Below are positions 57,301 through 62,364 of a DNA stretch of 64,000 bases, piece after piece. The stretch lies in NCBI GenBank assembly GCA_003586115.2, contig QVOM02000025.1:82069137-82133136 (forward strand), read 5' to 3'. Numbering within the stretch: the stretch's first letter is position 1; each line of letters begins with the position of its first letter. Below the pieces are notes generated by a model. That model was not told the DNA's origin and did no database searches. It saw nothing but the letters and a program-made list of their open reading frames with translations. The position numbers and the translations under genes were made by a program. The stretch comes from Salvator merianae. Its lineage: Eukaryota; Chordata; Lepidosauria; Squamata; Teiidae.

Positions 57301-59363
57301 AGTATCATACACATTCTATAGTCAATAGGAATGCTTACTCTCCTTAGTGTTGCTTGGCATGAAATGGGTTGTAAGATAGTCAAAGAAGTTGTTGAGCTGC
57401 AAAAAAAGATTGAAAAATTCAGAATTAATAGTAAAAATGTGCCAGTGCTCTCTTTCCTTTCTGTAACTTTCCTCTTGTCTGCCCGTCCCCTTATCCAGGT
57501 CTAAATCACCAGTGAGGAAAATGCAGTAGCAGAATCCCTCTCACCCATATCTGAGTTCGTGGCTCACGGTATGCCAGTCCTTGGTGTACTGTGAAGTCCA
57601 TTAGGGCAATGTTTCCCAACCAGGGAGGTTCAGATATTGTTGGCCTACAGCTGTCAACATGCCAAGAATAATTCTTGAACATTGGCCATGCTGACAGGGC
57701 ATGATGGAAGAACTTTGGTTGGGAAATACTGCATTAGGGCATCCATTACTGTGGGTGCACAGTTAGAAGCTAGCACAAGAGAAGCCATTTTAAGAAGAAA
57801 TCATCTAAGGCTGTGACTTAGTGTTTTTGCTGATTAGATTATGTGCCTTTTTGCCTTCAGTAATCAGCTTGGGCTAGGAACCAGCTTGTGCACAGAAGAG
57901 ACTGGGTAGGTGATTAACGTGCCATCGTTATCAGTAGGTTTGTTAGTAGGCTCGTTAAACCTGGCAATAGATACTGGAATGTATTAAGTAATGGGTAACA
58001 TAAGACAATGAGAAGTAAGCCAATCATCTTAAGAATAACCAAATCAATTGGGAAGTAGCTTAAGTAAGTCGGAAGGTAGCTTAAGTTACAAATATTGTAA
58101 AAAGTATGGAAAATCTATACTCGGGGCTCCCATCCTTATTTGCATATGGGTAGCTATGCTGTTCTCAGTGTGTGTGTGTGTGTATGTGTGTGTGTTTGGA
58201 TTAATAAAGCATTATAAAGAAGACCAATGCTCTTGTTGTGGTAATTGGAACAGCCGTGCCAAGCAAGAGCCTTTGGGCTGCAACATTACTGATATTCACA
58301 CATTAACAATGATTTCAGTTCTGGAATCTGAGGTGCCAGGGCAGCCTCAGCCCTGCAAAAACCCTCATGATTTTTGGATTATCCTGATGGCATGTGGATC
58401 CACATTGCCTGTGAACAAACTGTCAAGATGCCACAGGGCTGGCATCAAGAGAGGGAATAGAATCATAGAGCTGTGGAGCTAGAAGGAGCCACAAGGATCA
58501 TCTTGTCCTTTTTCTAATGTTTGTTTGTTTCCTTGTTTCTTATCCTTGCAAAACTGCAGGTTATTATGAAGAGCACCTGTGAAATAAATAGCGATGGAGC
58601 AGAAATGTGAAGCCTTCCCAGTTTCAGATAGATTTAGGTCCATTTGAAGGGATAGATCTTCATTCAGAAAGCCTGCCCATCTGAACAGAATCCATGCTAA
58701 CTGGGCTACAATTCTGTTTGGCTAAGGATCATGGGACCTGTAGTCCAAAAGGAGGATCTCTTTAAAGTCTTTTTAAAGGCCCTGACACTTCATTGTCTGC
58801 TTATCTCTCATCACTGCCTTAAGGTAGGGCTGGCCCTTACCCTAACAGCAGAAGGCATTTCAGTGACTGGTCCAACATCAATAAATGCAGCAGTTGAAAA
58901 TGGAGGTTAAATAGAGACATTTGAGAGGCTTAGACGATAATCACACATTCAGATAAACAGAGCATGTTACGATGCATGAAATTTTTCAGGCATGAAGTTC
59001 ACAAAGAACATGGCTTTCCACATGAAACGGAGAAGTTCATATGCTCCTGGTCTGGTTTCTGGCATCATGGTACACACTATCAGCTGCCACAGTGCTCAGT
59101 TAAAAGGCAATTTTAGTGGTTCCCCCCCATCTGGAAATCCAGTTATCATGGCAGTTTGCCAACAGTTTCAGTGGCAGTGAAAATGGCAGGTTCCAGAAGA
59201 GCTTGGCAGGCAAAAAGCAGCCCCTAGGCATTTTTTGTCTAGCCATACTGCTCTACTCCATCATGTAGATGTGACCTTAAATATCCAAAATCTGGTTCAC
59301 AAGGGACTGATGACTATAAATGCTATGTTTTGAGAATCTGATGTGCAGTGTGCATGCAGCATT

Positions 59364-59419
<56 letters not shown>

Positions 59420-59792
59420 TCCTTCCTCCCTCCCTCCCTCCCTCCTTTCCTCCCTCCTTCCCTCTCCATTTACTTGTATATCAACCTTTCCAGGTCAGGT
59501 ATAGAGTGTGATAAAAATCCAAATAAATAAATAAAACATACAAGTCAATAAATGCTGGAGGTGGTTTACAACCACGGAAAACAATATAATACAAATACAA
59601 TACAATCCTTTCACCATTTCCAATAGGCAAACCAGAACCCTTTCCCGCCTCGAACCCACTGTACCTTGAGATGATCATGTTCTCCAGAATACTCTATGGA
59701 CTGAAAGATGCGCCAGGTACACCTTCGACGCATTTCAAGCCGGGCCATGAAGCGCCGATACCATCTTTGGATCAAGATAGCTGCTTTGAAGG
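30889..59792 (-). CDS. PPEF2: PPEF2, protein phosphatase with EF-hands 2 (15 of about 16 coding exons)
   Basis: PPEF2 is a calcium-linked Ser/Thr phosphatase of the PPP superfamily (rdgC family), known from photoreceptors and other sensory cells. Exons in coding order: 59792-59665, 57396-57339, 55240-55077, 54186-54072, 51021-50975, 48520-48354, 48263-48227, 47793-47644, 44461-44186, 40846-40661, 37810-37668, 36330-36224, 34207-34038, 31975-31888, 31070-30889. They join into an open frame of about 672 residues with no stop. An IQ motif (ILIQRWYRR) comes first. The PPP metal motifs GDLHG, GDFVDRG, GNHE, HGG and RSHE are all present, then SASNYY and C-terminal EF-hands. PPEF2 rather than PPEF1 is judged from remembered human sequence ([20 protein letters not shown] region). 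The exon with the start Met, about 20 residues, was not found. The linker between the catalytic halves is shorter than in human. Confidence 0.97.
31888..31975 (-). CDS. PPEF2: PPEF2 visible exon 14 (EF-hand 2 start)
   Basis: 88 bases encoding [20 protein letters not shown] and IDTDHS. The loop DTDHSGFISLEE, completed by the next exon, is a canonical calcium-binding EF-hand. Confidence 0.95.
32064..32415 (-). mobile_element. CR1 LINE 3' end in a PPEF2 intron
   Basis: Read on +, AACATAAGAGGAACCCTGCT, GGATTGGGCCACATCCTATC, TAGTCCAGCATCCTGTTTCA and GTAGTAAATTCCATAGACCG. It is the reverse complement of the CR1 3' end at 22480-22995. Confidence 0.9.
33113..33295. mobile_element. Fold-back MITE, family A, copy with 8-bp target duplication
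   Basis: The whole 183-bp element is a near-perfect palindrome. The left arm has GCCTTTAAGGGCGGGTGTTT and the right arm GAACACCCACCCTTAAAGGC. The centre is CTGCTGTGTCACTACGGAGG against CCTCCGTAGTGACACAGCAG. Both flanks are CTTATTTC (33105-33112 and 33296-33303), an exact 8-bp target duplication as expected for the hAT superfamily. The ends read CAACAG and CTGCTG. Confidence 0.92.
33331..33360. repeat. (CA)n microsatellite
   Basis: About 15 uninterrupted CA units directly after the family A element, preceded by TATGTGTGTATA. Confidence 0.95.
33760..33865 (+). mobile_element. L2-type 3' tail
   Basis: TTGTTGTAAACTGCCTTGAG and TCGTATACAAATAAATAAAT are the 3' end of an L2-like retroposon, followed by a G run. 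Confidence 0.55.
34038..34207 (-). CDS. PPEF2: PPEF2 visible exon 13
   Basis: 170 bases encoding [29 protein letters not shown] and [15 protein letters not shown]. It is the helical part around the first EF-hand. Donor GTAAAT. Confidence 0.95.
34395..34688 (-). mobile_element. Sauria-type SINE, minus strand
   Basis: On -, the tRNA-like head GGTGGCGCAGGTGGCTAAGG and TAGGAGGATCGGAGTTTGAG leads to the BovB-type tail AACCGCTTTGAGTCAGCTTC and AGCCGAGAAAAGCGGGGTAT. It is full-length, with copies at 51165-51460 and, truncated, 42180-42300. Confidence 0.85.
34690..36223. other. PPEF2 intron after visible exon 12
   Basis: No exon recognised. Bases 35870-36080 are GC-richer with GGACCGTGGTGGGCCATGGT and TCTACC/GGTAGA inverted pairs, probably an old MITE. 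Confidence 0.4.
36224..36330 (-). CDS. PPEF2: PPEF2 visible exon 12
   Basis: 107 bases encoding [20 protein letters not shown] and [12 protein letters not shown]. It opens the first, non-canonical EF-hand ([12 protein letters not shown]), which lacks an acidic residue at loop position 3. Confidence 0.95.
36331..37667 (-). other. GC-AG intron of PPEF2
   Basis: Reading on -, the exon before ends ATGCAAAG and the intron begins GCAAGATTC. The next exon starts after TATCATTCAG. Only this junction restores [10 protein letters not shown] in frame. GC-AG introns are a known minor class with the consensus AG/GCAAG, which this matches. Confidence 0.85.
36810..37019. mobile_element. Fold-back MITE, family B, copy 1
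   Basis: Left arm AGGGCCCAGCTACACCTAAC, then TTTTAATCC. The right arm ends GAACTTAGGTATAGCTGGAC. The interior GAGAACCACATCAGCAAAGG pairs with CATTTTGCTGGTGTGCTCTC. It lies inside the GC-AG intron. Confidence 0.8.
37668..37810 (-). CDS. PPEF2: PPEF2 visible exon 11 (SASNYY), GC donor
   Basis: 143 bases encoding [20 protein letters not shown] and [19 protein letters not shown], the end of the phosphatase fold. The exon must end two bases into an Arg codon at 37668. The next intron then begins GCAAGA, a GC-type 5' splice site. Confidence 0.94.
37811..38771. other. PPEF2 intron before visible exon 11, near part
   Basis: Intronic DNA. A weak CR1-like scrap (GAATTTGCTACCAGAAGGTA) is at 38062-38090. 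No gene seen. Confidence 0.4.
38772..40309. mobile_element. ~1.5-kb non-autonomous DNA transposon, copy 1
   Basis: Starts TAAGGGCACAGTCTGACATC and ends ATGTCAGAACGTGCCCTAAG, so the ends are inverted repeats of about 18 bp. The interior has no long frame. It is homologous over its length to 46185-47640 in the same direction (shared ATTCAAATCTTGACTTCACA, GAACATGGATTCACTTGGC and TGAAGATGGCCTGTAA). A family B MITE starts right at its right end. Confidence 0.8.
40310..40520. mobile_element. Fold-back MITE, family B, copy 2
   Basis: Left arm GGCTGCAGTCACTCCTAATT, right arm ending TAGATGTGAACACAGC. The middle TTCTTTCCACATTATCTAAC pairs with GTTAGGTAATGCCCAAAGAA. It directly abuts the 1.5-kb transposon. 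Confidence 0.75.
40661..40846 (-). CDS. PPEF2: PPEF2 visible exon 10 (RSHE motif)
   Basis: 186 bases, phase 0-0. It encodes [34 protein letters not shown] and [24 protein letters not shown] holds the last metal-binding His of the PPP fold. The donor GTAAAT is weak. Confidence 0.96.
40860..41720. other. PPEF2 intron segment
   Basis: Intronic DNA with an A-rich, (AAAAT)n-like stretch at 41065-41130. No gene seen. Confidence 0.4.
41722..42060 (-). mobile_element. MITE family C, minus-strand copy
   Basis: Begins AGCCCCGTCCAGACTGCGG. Its interior (AGAGCTGCCATTGTGGGTCT, CCACTGTGCATGTTTGGG, CACATCTGG) is the reverse complement of the copy at 54405-54860. Confidence 0.65.
42113..42421. mobile_element. 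Fold-back MITE, family A, split by a SINE
   Basis: Left end CAGCGACGGCTCGTCGCTTT and AAGCATGGGTGTTTGCATGT. Right end ACATGTGAACACCCGTGCTT and AAAGCGATGAACCGTCGCTG. The arms are clear inverted repeats. Between them lies a truncated Sauria-type SINE (about 42180-42300). The outer flanks ATGCCTGT and TCACCTGT agree at 5 of 8 bases. Confidence 0.85.
42180..42302 (-). mobile_element. Truncated Sauria-type SINE nested in a MITE
   Basis: On +, (GAA)n then TTTGGTTTTTATACCCTGCT, TTTCTCAGCCGAAGCTGACT and CAAAGCGGCTTACAAGGTTA. This is the SINE 3' half on the - strand. The tRNA-like head is absent. Confidence 0.85.
42430..43314. other. PPEF2 intron segment
   Basis: AT-rich intronic DNA with an A18 run near 42993. 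No gene seen. Confidence 0.4.
43315..43622. mobile_element. MITE with GATGTGC-type ends, copy 2
   Basis: AGAGATGTGCAAAATTCATT at the left and TTTGTGCACATCCCTT at the right are inverted ends. The interior is AT-rich. Related to 26645-27000. Confidence 0.7.
43870..44145 (-). mobile_element. L2-type LINE 3' end
   Basis: On +, TTATTTATTATTTGCATCTT and TATCCTGCCCTATACCTGAA, then ACTATTCCATAGTCTGGGGG. It is the same 3' end as 11168-11560, and ends about 40 bases before PPEF2 visible exon 9. Confidence 0.8.
44186..44461 (-). CDS. PPEF2: PPEF2 visible exon 9 (variable linker)
   Basis: 276 bases, 92 residues, phase 0-0. It is polar and Ser/Asn/Lys-rich with no known fold, and sits between the two halves of the catalytic domain. 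Only the start ([13 protein letters not shown]) and the position match human PPEF2, where I recall a linker of roughly 130 residues. The donor is GTGGGT. The open frame and exact phase fit support the call. Confidence 0.88.
44462..46184. other. PPEF2 intron segment
   Basis: Intronic DNA. It has an (ATC)n/(ATT)n microsatellite at 45341-45388. No gene or clear transposon otherwise. Confidence 0.45.
46185..47640. mobile_element. ~1.5-kb non-autonomous DNA transposon, copy 2
   Basis: Starts TTGGGCACAGACTGACATTA and ends GCCATGTCGGACCACGCC. It matches 38772-40309 along its length, in the same orientation, with small indels. Its right end reaches to within about two bases of the PPEF2 exon 8 splice donor (GT at 47643-47642 on -). 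Confidence 0.8.
47644..47793 (-). CDS. PPEF2: PPEF2 visible exon 8 (HGG motif)
   Basis: 150 bases, phase 0-0. It encodes [20 protein letters not shown] and [14 protein letters not shown]. The His of HGG is a metal ligand. The donor GTAAGG lies right at the end of a DNA transposon (46185-47640). Confidence 0.95.
48227..48263 (-). CDS. PPEF2: PPEF2 visible exon 7 (micro-exon)
   Basis: A 37-base exon encoding [12 protein letters not shown], matching the human YGFTKEVMNKYK. Its size makes it easy to miss, but phase and both splice sites agree. Confidence 0.92.
48354..48520 (-). CDS. PPEF2: PPEF2 visible exon 6 (GDxVDRG and GNHE)
   Basis: 167 bases encoding [20 protein letters not shown] and [19 protein letters not shown]. 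It carries two of the three core PPP motifs, all catalytic residues intact. It ends two bases into an Arg codon, donor GTACAG. Confidence 0.97.
48521..49075. other. PPEF2 intron segment
   Basis: AT-rich intronic DNA. No feature recognised. Confidence 0.4.
49080..49297. mobile_element. Fold-back MITE, family B, copy 3
   Basis: Left arm AGGGCCCAGTCACAACTAAG, then TTTTAATCCGGCTTCAGTCC. Right arm GGACTGAAGCTGGAATAAAA, then CTTAGGTGTGGTTGGACCT. It is the best preserved family B copy. Confidence 0.85.
49322..49495. mobile_element. Palindromic MITE with GCCCTTTCTGCAC ends
   Basis: Left end GCCCTTTCTGCACTTGGCCT, TATTCCGGATTATAT. Right end ATATAATCCAAAATAAGGCC, CAGTGCAGAAAGGGCC. The arms are inverted copies around a short, diverged centre. 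Confidence 0.8.
49626..49856. mobile_element. Palindromic MITE with GGG..ATTCTGCACTG ends
   Basis: Left end TATGGGCAATTCTGCACTGG. Right end CAGTGCAGAATCACCCTATA. CATACTAGGAG at 49670 pairs with CTCCTAGTATG at 49796. It lies about 130 bp from the previous palindrome; the shared TTCTGCACT suggests related ends. Confidence 0.65.
49857..50465. other. PPEF2 intron segment
   Basis: Intronic DNA; no feature recognised. Confidence 0.4.
50467..50680 (-). mobile_element. CR1 LINE fragment, minus strand
   Basis: GTAAGAACATAAGAAATGTC, GGTCTAATCCAGCAGTTTCT and CTCACAGTGGCCCACCAGCT on + are the reversed CR1 3' end, diverged from the other copies. Confidence 0.65.
50975..51021 (-). CDS. PPEF2: PPEF2 visible exon 5 (GDxHG)
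   Basis: A 47-base exon encoding [15 protein letters not shown]. It carries the Asp and His of the first PPP metal motif. Flanked by TTTTTAG and GTATGT on the - strand. Confidence 0.92.
51165..51460 (-). mobile_element. Sauria-type SINE, minus strand
   Basis: (GAA)n, then ACTTGGTTTTTATACCCCGC, TTTTCTCGGCCGAAGCTGAC, GACTGGAGCTAGAAGCCAGT and TATTGAAAGATCAGTGCCTC. It is very close to 34395-34688, so it is probably a recent subfamily. Confidence 0.85.
51823..52974. mobile_element. ~1.15-kb DNA-transposon-like element
   Basis: Left end GGCTGTGGTCACACTTGTTA. The right end reversed reads GGCTGCAGTCACACCAGACT. The 14-bp ends are inverted and resemble family B termini (GGCTGCAGTCAC). The interior is C/T-rich and without a clear frame. 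No target duplication was settled, so the boundaries are tentative. Confidence 0.5.
53145..53330 (+). mobile_element. L2-type LINE C-terminal fragment
   Basis: AACAGGGCCTTCTCTGTGGC, AACCCCCTGGCTTCAAAATA and TACCTGTTTACTTAGGCCTT follow the order of the L2-type ORF2 end (RAFSVATP.., then a LF..AF end). Confidence 0.55.
53331..54071. other. PPEF2 intron segment
   Basis: Bases 53450-53720 are GC-rich, with GATCCAGACC and GTTCCAGCCC phrases, and look like an unclassified old MITE. The rest shows nothing. Confidence 0.4.
54072..54186 (-). CDS. PPEF2: PPEF2 visible exon 4 (phosphatase domain start)
   Basis: 115 bases encoding [18 protein letters not shown] and [18 protein letters not shown]. It ends one base into the Gly of the GDLHG motif, which is completed by the next exon. 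Confidence 0.94.
54405..54860 (+). mobile_element. MITE family C, copy 1
   Basis: Left end GGCCAGTTCCAGACACCGG; right end CTGCCTGGACAGGGCC. Reversed, the right end is GGCCCTGTCCAGG, an inverted match. The interior holds a twofold repeat (TGACCACCGTGCATGCGCAG and CACCACTGTGCACACACAG), so a ~100-bp unit was duplicated. Confidence 0.7.
55077..55240 (-). CDS. PPEF2: PPEF2 visible exon 3
   Basis: 164 bases encoding [12 protein letters not shown] (the R split with the exon before) and [20 protein letters not shown]. The segment immediately precedes the phosphatase domain. Donor GTAAGT. Confidence 0.95.
55391..55640 (-). mobile_element. CR1 LINE 3' end, minus strand (first of two)
   Basis: AACATAAGAGGAATCTTGCT, GGATCAGGCCACAGCCCATC, TTCTGGGCATTCTCAAGCAA and CATTCTAGTAGCCATTGATA. 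It stops after CTCCATGAAGTTGTC. Confidence 0.9.
55641..55858 (-). mobile_element. CR1 LINE 3' end, minus strand (second of two)
   Basis: A second copy in the same direction directly follows: CATAAGAGGAGCCCTGCTGG through CATTCTAGTAGCCATCTTCA. It is 5'-truncated at a different point, so two insertions are likelier than a tandem duplication. Confidence 0.85.
55866..56249 (+). mobile_element. MITE family C, copy 2
   Basis: Left end GGCCGGCTCTAGACGATGG; right end TTGTTTGGACAGGGCC. Shared interior with copy 1: GGGGCAATATAATGG and ATGGTGGGGTTGCCA. It sits exactly between inverted CR1 copies. Confidence 0.7.
56250..56522 (+). mobile_element. CR1 LINE 3' end, plus strand
   Basis: GACTGGACAGGTTCATGGAG, CTACTAGAATGGATGCCTAG, GCTGGACTAGATGGGCTGTG, and the full CR1 3' terminus TCTTATGTTCTTATGTT. 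Confidence 0.92.
56588..56735 (-). repeat. Tandem 5S-rRNA-derived sequence (two 74-bp units)
   Basis: Read on -, each unit contains AAGTTAAGCAGGATTGGGCC and TAGTCAGTACTTGGATGGGA (or GGTTAGGACTTGGATGGGA). These match the internal promoter part of 5S rRNA (AAGCTAAGCAGGGTCGGGCC, GGTTAGTACTTGGATGGGA). The units, 56588-56661 and 56662-56735, are nearly identical. It is either a 5S pseudogene or a 5S-headed SINE. Confidence 0.85.
56880..57110 (+). mobile_element. L2-type LINE C-terminal fragment and 3' UTR
   Basis: AAAGGGCATTCTTGGTGGTG, CAGTTAAGATGCACCTTTTC and ACCTAGGCCTTTGAACTTTG follow the L2-type ORF2 end, then TTTTTATTGTTTTTATTGTG. Confidence 0.6.
57339..57396 (-). CDS. PPEF2: PPEF2 visible exon 2
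   Basis: A 58-base exon encoding [19 protein letters not shown], matching the LHEFFSYLMDHFIPS region of human PPEF2. Acceptor TTTTTTGCAG, donor GTAAGC on the - strand. Confidence 0.92.
57605..57735. mobile_element. Short palindromic MITE
   Basis: CAATGTTTCCCAACCAGGGA at the left and CTTTGGTTGGGAAATACTGC at the right are inverted. The middle has GGCCATGCTGACAGGGCATG and ATGGAAGA. It is a known reptile-type fold-back. Confidence 0.65.
57750..58285 (+). mobile_element. Solo LTR of an endogenous retrovirus
   Basis: 536 bp, starting TGTGGGTGCACAG and ending GGGCTGCAACA, thus TG...CA. It is flanked by the 4-bp duplication TTAC (57746-57749 and 58286-58289). A TATA-like AAAATCTATA is near 58110 and a poly(A) signal AATAAA at 58203-58208, followed by a short R/U5-like end. 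A (GT)n tract lies inside. No internal viral genes are present. Confidence 0.75.
58452..58516 (-). mobile_element. CR1 3' terminus scrap
   Basis: GAATAGAATCATAGAGCTGT, GGAGCTAGAAGGAGCCACAA and GGATCATCTTGTCC are the reversed classic amniote CR1 end. Confidence 0.7.
58517..59360. other. PPEF2 intron segment
   Basis: Intronic DNA; a MITE scrap (GGATCATGGGACCTGTAGTC) at 58727-58746. No gene seen. Confidence 0.4.
59363..59470. repeat. (CTTT)n/(CCTC)n microsatellite
   Basis: About 14 CTTT units grading into CCTC/CCTT, a long pyrimidine tract about 190 bases downstream of PPEF2 visible exon 1 on the - strand. Confidence 0.95.
59665..59792 (-). CDS. PPEF2: PPEF2 visible exon 1 (IQ motif)
   Basis: 128 bases. 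It encodes [20 protein letters not shown] and [19 protein letters not shown]. The IQ motif binds calmodulin in this family. The exon opens with the last two bases of a split codon, so a coding exon must lie upstream. Confidence 0.95.
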
Positions 59793-60370
59793 CTGAGACA
59801 CAAAAAGAATGACTGGGGACAGAAATCTCTTGCTACGCTCACAAGACTTATCCAAACAGTGTTGCTTATCCAAATAAGAAAGCCTGGGATGTGTGTGTTA
59901 GCATCTAGAATCTATAGACGGAATGTTTTTTGAGAGCATCTTTGTTTCGAATTGTGAGTTACAGGGAATCCACTCACAAGGAGATACTTTTTGTGGATTT
60001 TTTTTGTTATGTTTTGTTTTGTGGGTTGATATCTGCCAGGTCTCAGACATCCTGGAATGGCCCTTTAGAACTGATATTTAATTCTGTCATCCACCCATTT
60101 CCTCTACTATGTACTTCATCACTGACAGCAGTTGGATCTAGGAAGTAGCCTGCCAACTTAAATTAACCATGATGTGCCAGAGTCAGATCAGCAACATCCT
60201 TGAATTGAACAGACTGGCCCAAATTTAGGATGAAGGCCATTTCCTGACAGCCTGAATTCATGTGTGGAGCCATTAGTTCCTGAAATGAATGTTCTAGGAA
60301 TATCCTTCTTACTCTATGACTTATAGGAAGCTTCCAGGCATAGAGTAGAATCAAAGTGGACTAGAATGTC
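59793..60370. other. Upstream of PPEF2 visible exon 1
   Basis: Intron or 5' flank. I searched the - strand for an exon ending one base before a donor and starting with a Met codon like the mammalian MGSGTS, and found none. Confidence 0.4.
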
Positions 60371-60690
60371 TTATTTATTTATTTATTTATTTATTTGCAT
60401 TTTTATCCCGCCCTATACCCGAAGGTCTCAGGGCGGGTTACAACAATCAAAACAAAACAAAACAGAACAAAACAAAAACTCATAAAAGGCATGCAATAAA
60501 ACAGTAGTCTGAAAGTGGGGAGGGAAAGCTGTACCTTTAGCCAAAGGCAAGGGTAAATAGGTGCGTCTTTATTGCTCTCCTAAAGATGTAAAGTGAGGAA
60601 ACTTGAAGCACCTCAGGAGGAAGAGTGTTCCACAGTCTGGGGGCCACCACTGAAAGGCCCTGTCCCGGGTGCCCACCCCTTTTAGGGTTT
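60371..60690 (-). mobile_element. L2-type LINE 3' end
   Basis: (TTTA)n, TTTGCATTTTTATCCCGCCC, TATACCCGAAGGTCTCAGGG, and further on GTGTTCCACAGTCTGGGGGC. It is the best preserved copy of this 3' end in the window. Confidence 0.85.
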
Positions 60691-60724
60691 AGTAACTTTC
60701 CTACTCTCCAAGATCAGTTTTATA

Positions 60725-61090
60725 TTAATTTACTCCTCCATTGTTGATATTTAGTTGTTAGGTCATGTCTAACTCTTTGTGACCCCATGGACCTCCGTTC
60801 TCCACTGTCTCCCAGGGTTTGCCCGGGCTCATCTTCATTGCTTCCATGACACTATCTAATCACTTTATCCCCTGTCATCCCCTTCTCCTTTTGCCGTCAG
60901 TCTTTCCCAGCATCAGGGTCTTTTCCAATGAATCCTGTCTCCTCATTATGTGACTAAAGTATCTGAGCTTCAGCTTCAGGATTTGTCCTTCCCACAAACA
61001 GTCAGGGTTGAGTTCCTTTAATACTGACTGATATGATCTCCTTGCAGTCCAAGGGTCTCTCCAAAGTCTTCTCCAGCACCACATGGAGCT
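60725..61090 (-). mobile_element. BovB (RTE) LINE 3' fragment
   Basis: On - it encodes LKLRYFSHIMRRQDSLEKTL and MLGKTDGKRRRG. Downstream is the BovB end, seen on + as GTTGTTAGGTCATGTCTAAC and TCTTTGTGACCCCATGGACC. Confidence 0.85.
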
Positions 61091-61344
61091 GCTTTGCTTT
61101 GCCTCACCCTAGGAAGGGCCTGATCCCACCACCCTGACCCCACCACCACTGCTGCTGGCACCCCAATACCCCCCAGATGCCCTACCGCACTGCAGCTGCC
61201 GCTGCTACCATGTCAAGCCTGGTAAAAGGTAAGCTTTTCCCCCCTGCCACACTGAGCCCCCCCATCACGCCGCACTGTGCTGCACCATCCCCCGTTACCT
61301 GCCCTGTGTTGCACCCTCCCGTGTTGCACCACGCTCTTTTCTTT

Positions 61345-61475
61345 TGGCATTATCTAACTCTGAAAATTCACCTTTCGGTTAGACAATGTGGGAGGAAAAT
61401 GACTAGTCACTTTGCTGATGTATTCTCTCACTCTGAAAGTGGACTGAAGCTGGATTAAAACCTAGAGATACTGGG
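61345..61475. mobile_element. Fold-back MITE, family B, 5'-truncated
   Basis: Only the right half: GGTTAGACAATGTGGGAGGA, GTCACTTTGCTGATGTATTC, TCTCACTCTGAAAGTGGACT, GAAGCTGGATTAAAACCTAG. Confidence 0.7.
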
Positions 61476-61639
61476 GTGAGCCAGACAGCAATTCCCCCTT
61501 TGCCAAATAGACCCTGGAACAGTTTCTGTACAACACATTTTGGTGTGTGATGTGGCAGCAGGTGCAACTGCTCCAGGAATGGGGATAGGTACTGCAGAGT
61601 GTGCCAAGATGCCACAGGGCTAACATCAAGAGAAGGAAC

Positions 61640-62262
61640 AGCATCATAGAACTGCTGGATCAGGCCACAGCCCATCTTGTCCAGCATCCTGTCTCACACA
61701 GGGGCCCAACAATTGTTTCTGGACATTCTCAAGCAGAAGACAAAGGCAGAAACCTAACCTGCTTTCAACTCTCTGCAAATAGTCTTTAGAGGCATCCTGC
61801 CTGTTTCTCCAACCTGGAGGTGGTACCTGGGCATCCATTTTAGTAGCCATCGATACACCTGCTCTCCATGAATTTATAGAATAGAATCATAGAATTTGTC
61901 TAACCTTTTCTTAAAGCTATCTAGACTGGTTGCTGTCACCACCTTTTCCAGTAAATTCCACAGACTGATAACTCCTTGGGTGAAAAAATGCTTCCCCTTG
62001 TCGGTCCTAACCCTCCTGCCATTAGCTTCATAGAGCGCCCCCTGGTCCTAGTGTTGTGTGACTGAGAAAAGAATTTTGCTCTATCCATCTTTTCCACACC
62101 ATGCATGATTTTATATACTTCAATCAGGTCTCCTCTTAAACACTGTTTTTCAAAGCTGAAGAGGCCTAGGGGTTGCATCCTGGTTTCATAAGGGAGATGT
62201 TCCAGCCCCTTCATCATTCTGGCTGCCCTTTTGTGCACTTTTTCCAGTTCCATGCTGTTCAT
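61640..62262 (-). mobile_element. CR1 LINE 3' end with ORF2 C-terminus
   Basis: The longest CR1 copy here. On - it encodes VHKRAARMMKGLEHLPYETR, LFSFEKQCLRGDLIEVYKIM and HNTRTRGRSMKLM, followed by the CR1 3' UTR. Confidence 0.93.
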
Positions 62263-62330
62263 GGAGGTTGGTTTTCATATAGGTGTGCAAATAATTGCAG
62301 CCTTAAAGGTAGGATCCACAGTTGGTGTCC

Positions 62331-62362
62331 TGCTCTGTCCTGTCCTGTCCTGTCCTGTCCTG
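62331..62362. repeat. (TCCTG)n microsatellite
   Basis: Six TCCTG-like units at 62331-62362, inside a GGTCCA-rich stretch resembling other unclassified old elements. Confidence 0.9.
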
Positions 62363-62364
62363 GA

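Noticed and set aside
58048..58482. A 144-codon open frame
   Set aside because: It spans the solo LTR, its (GT)n tract and flanking DNA, so it is not a gene.
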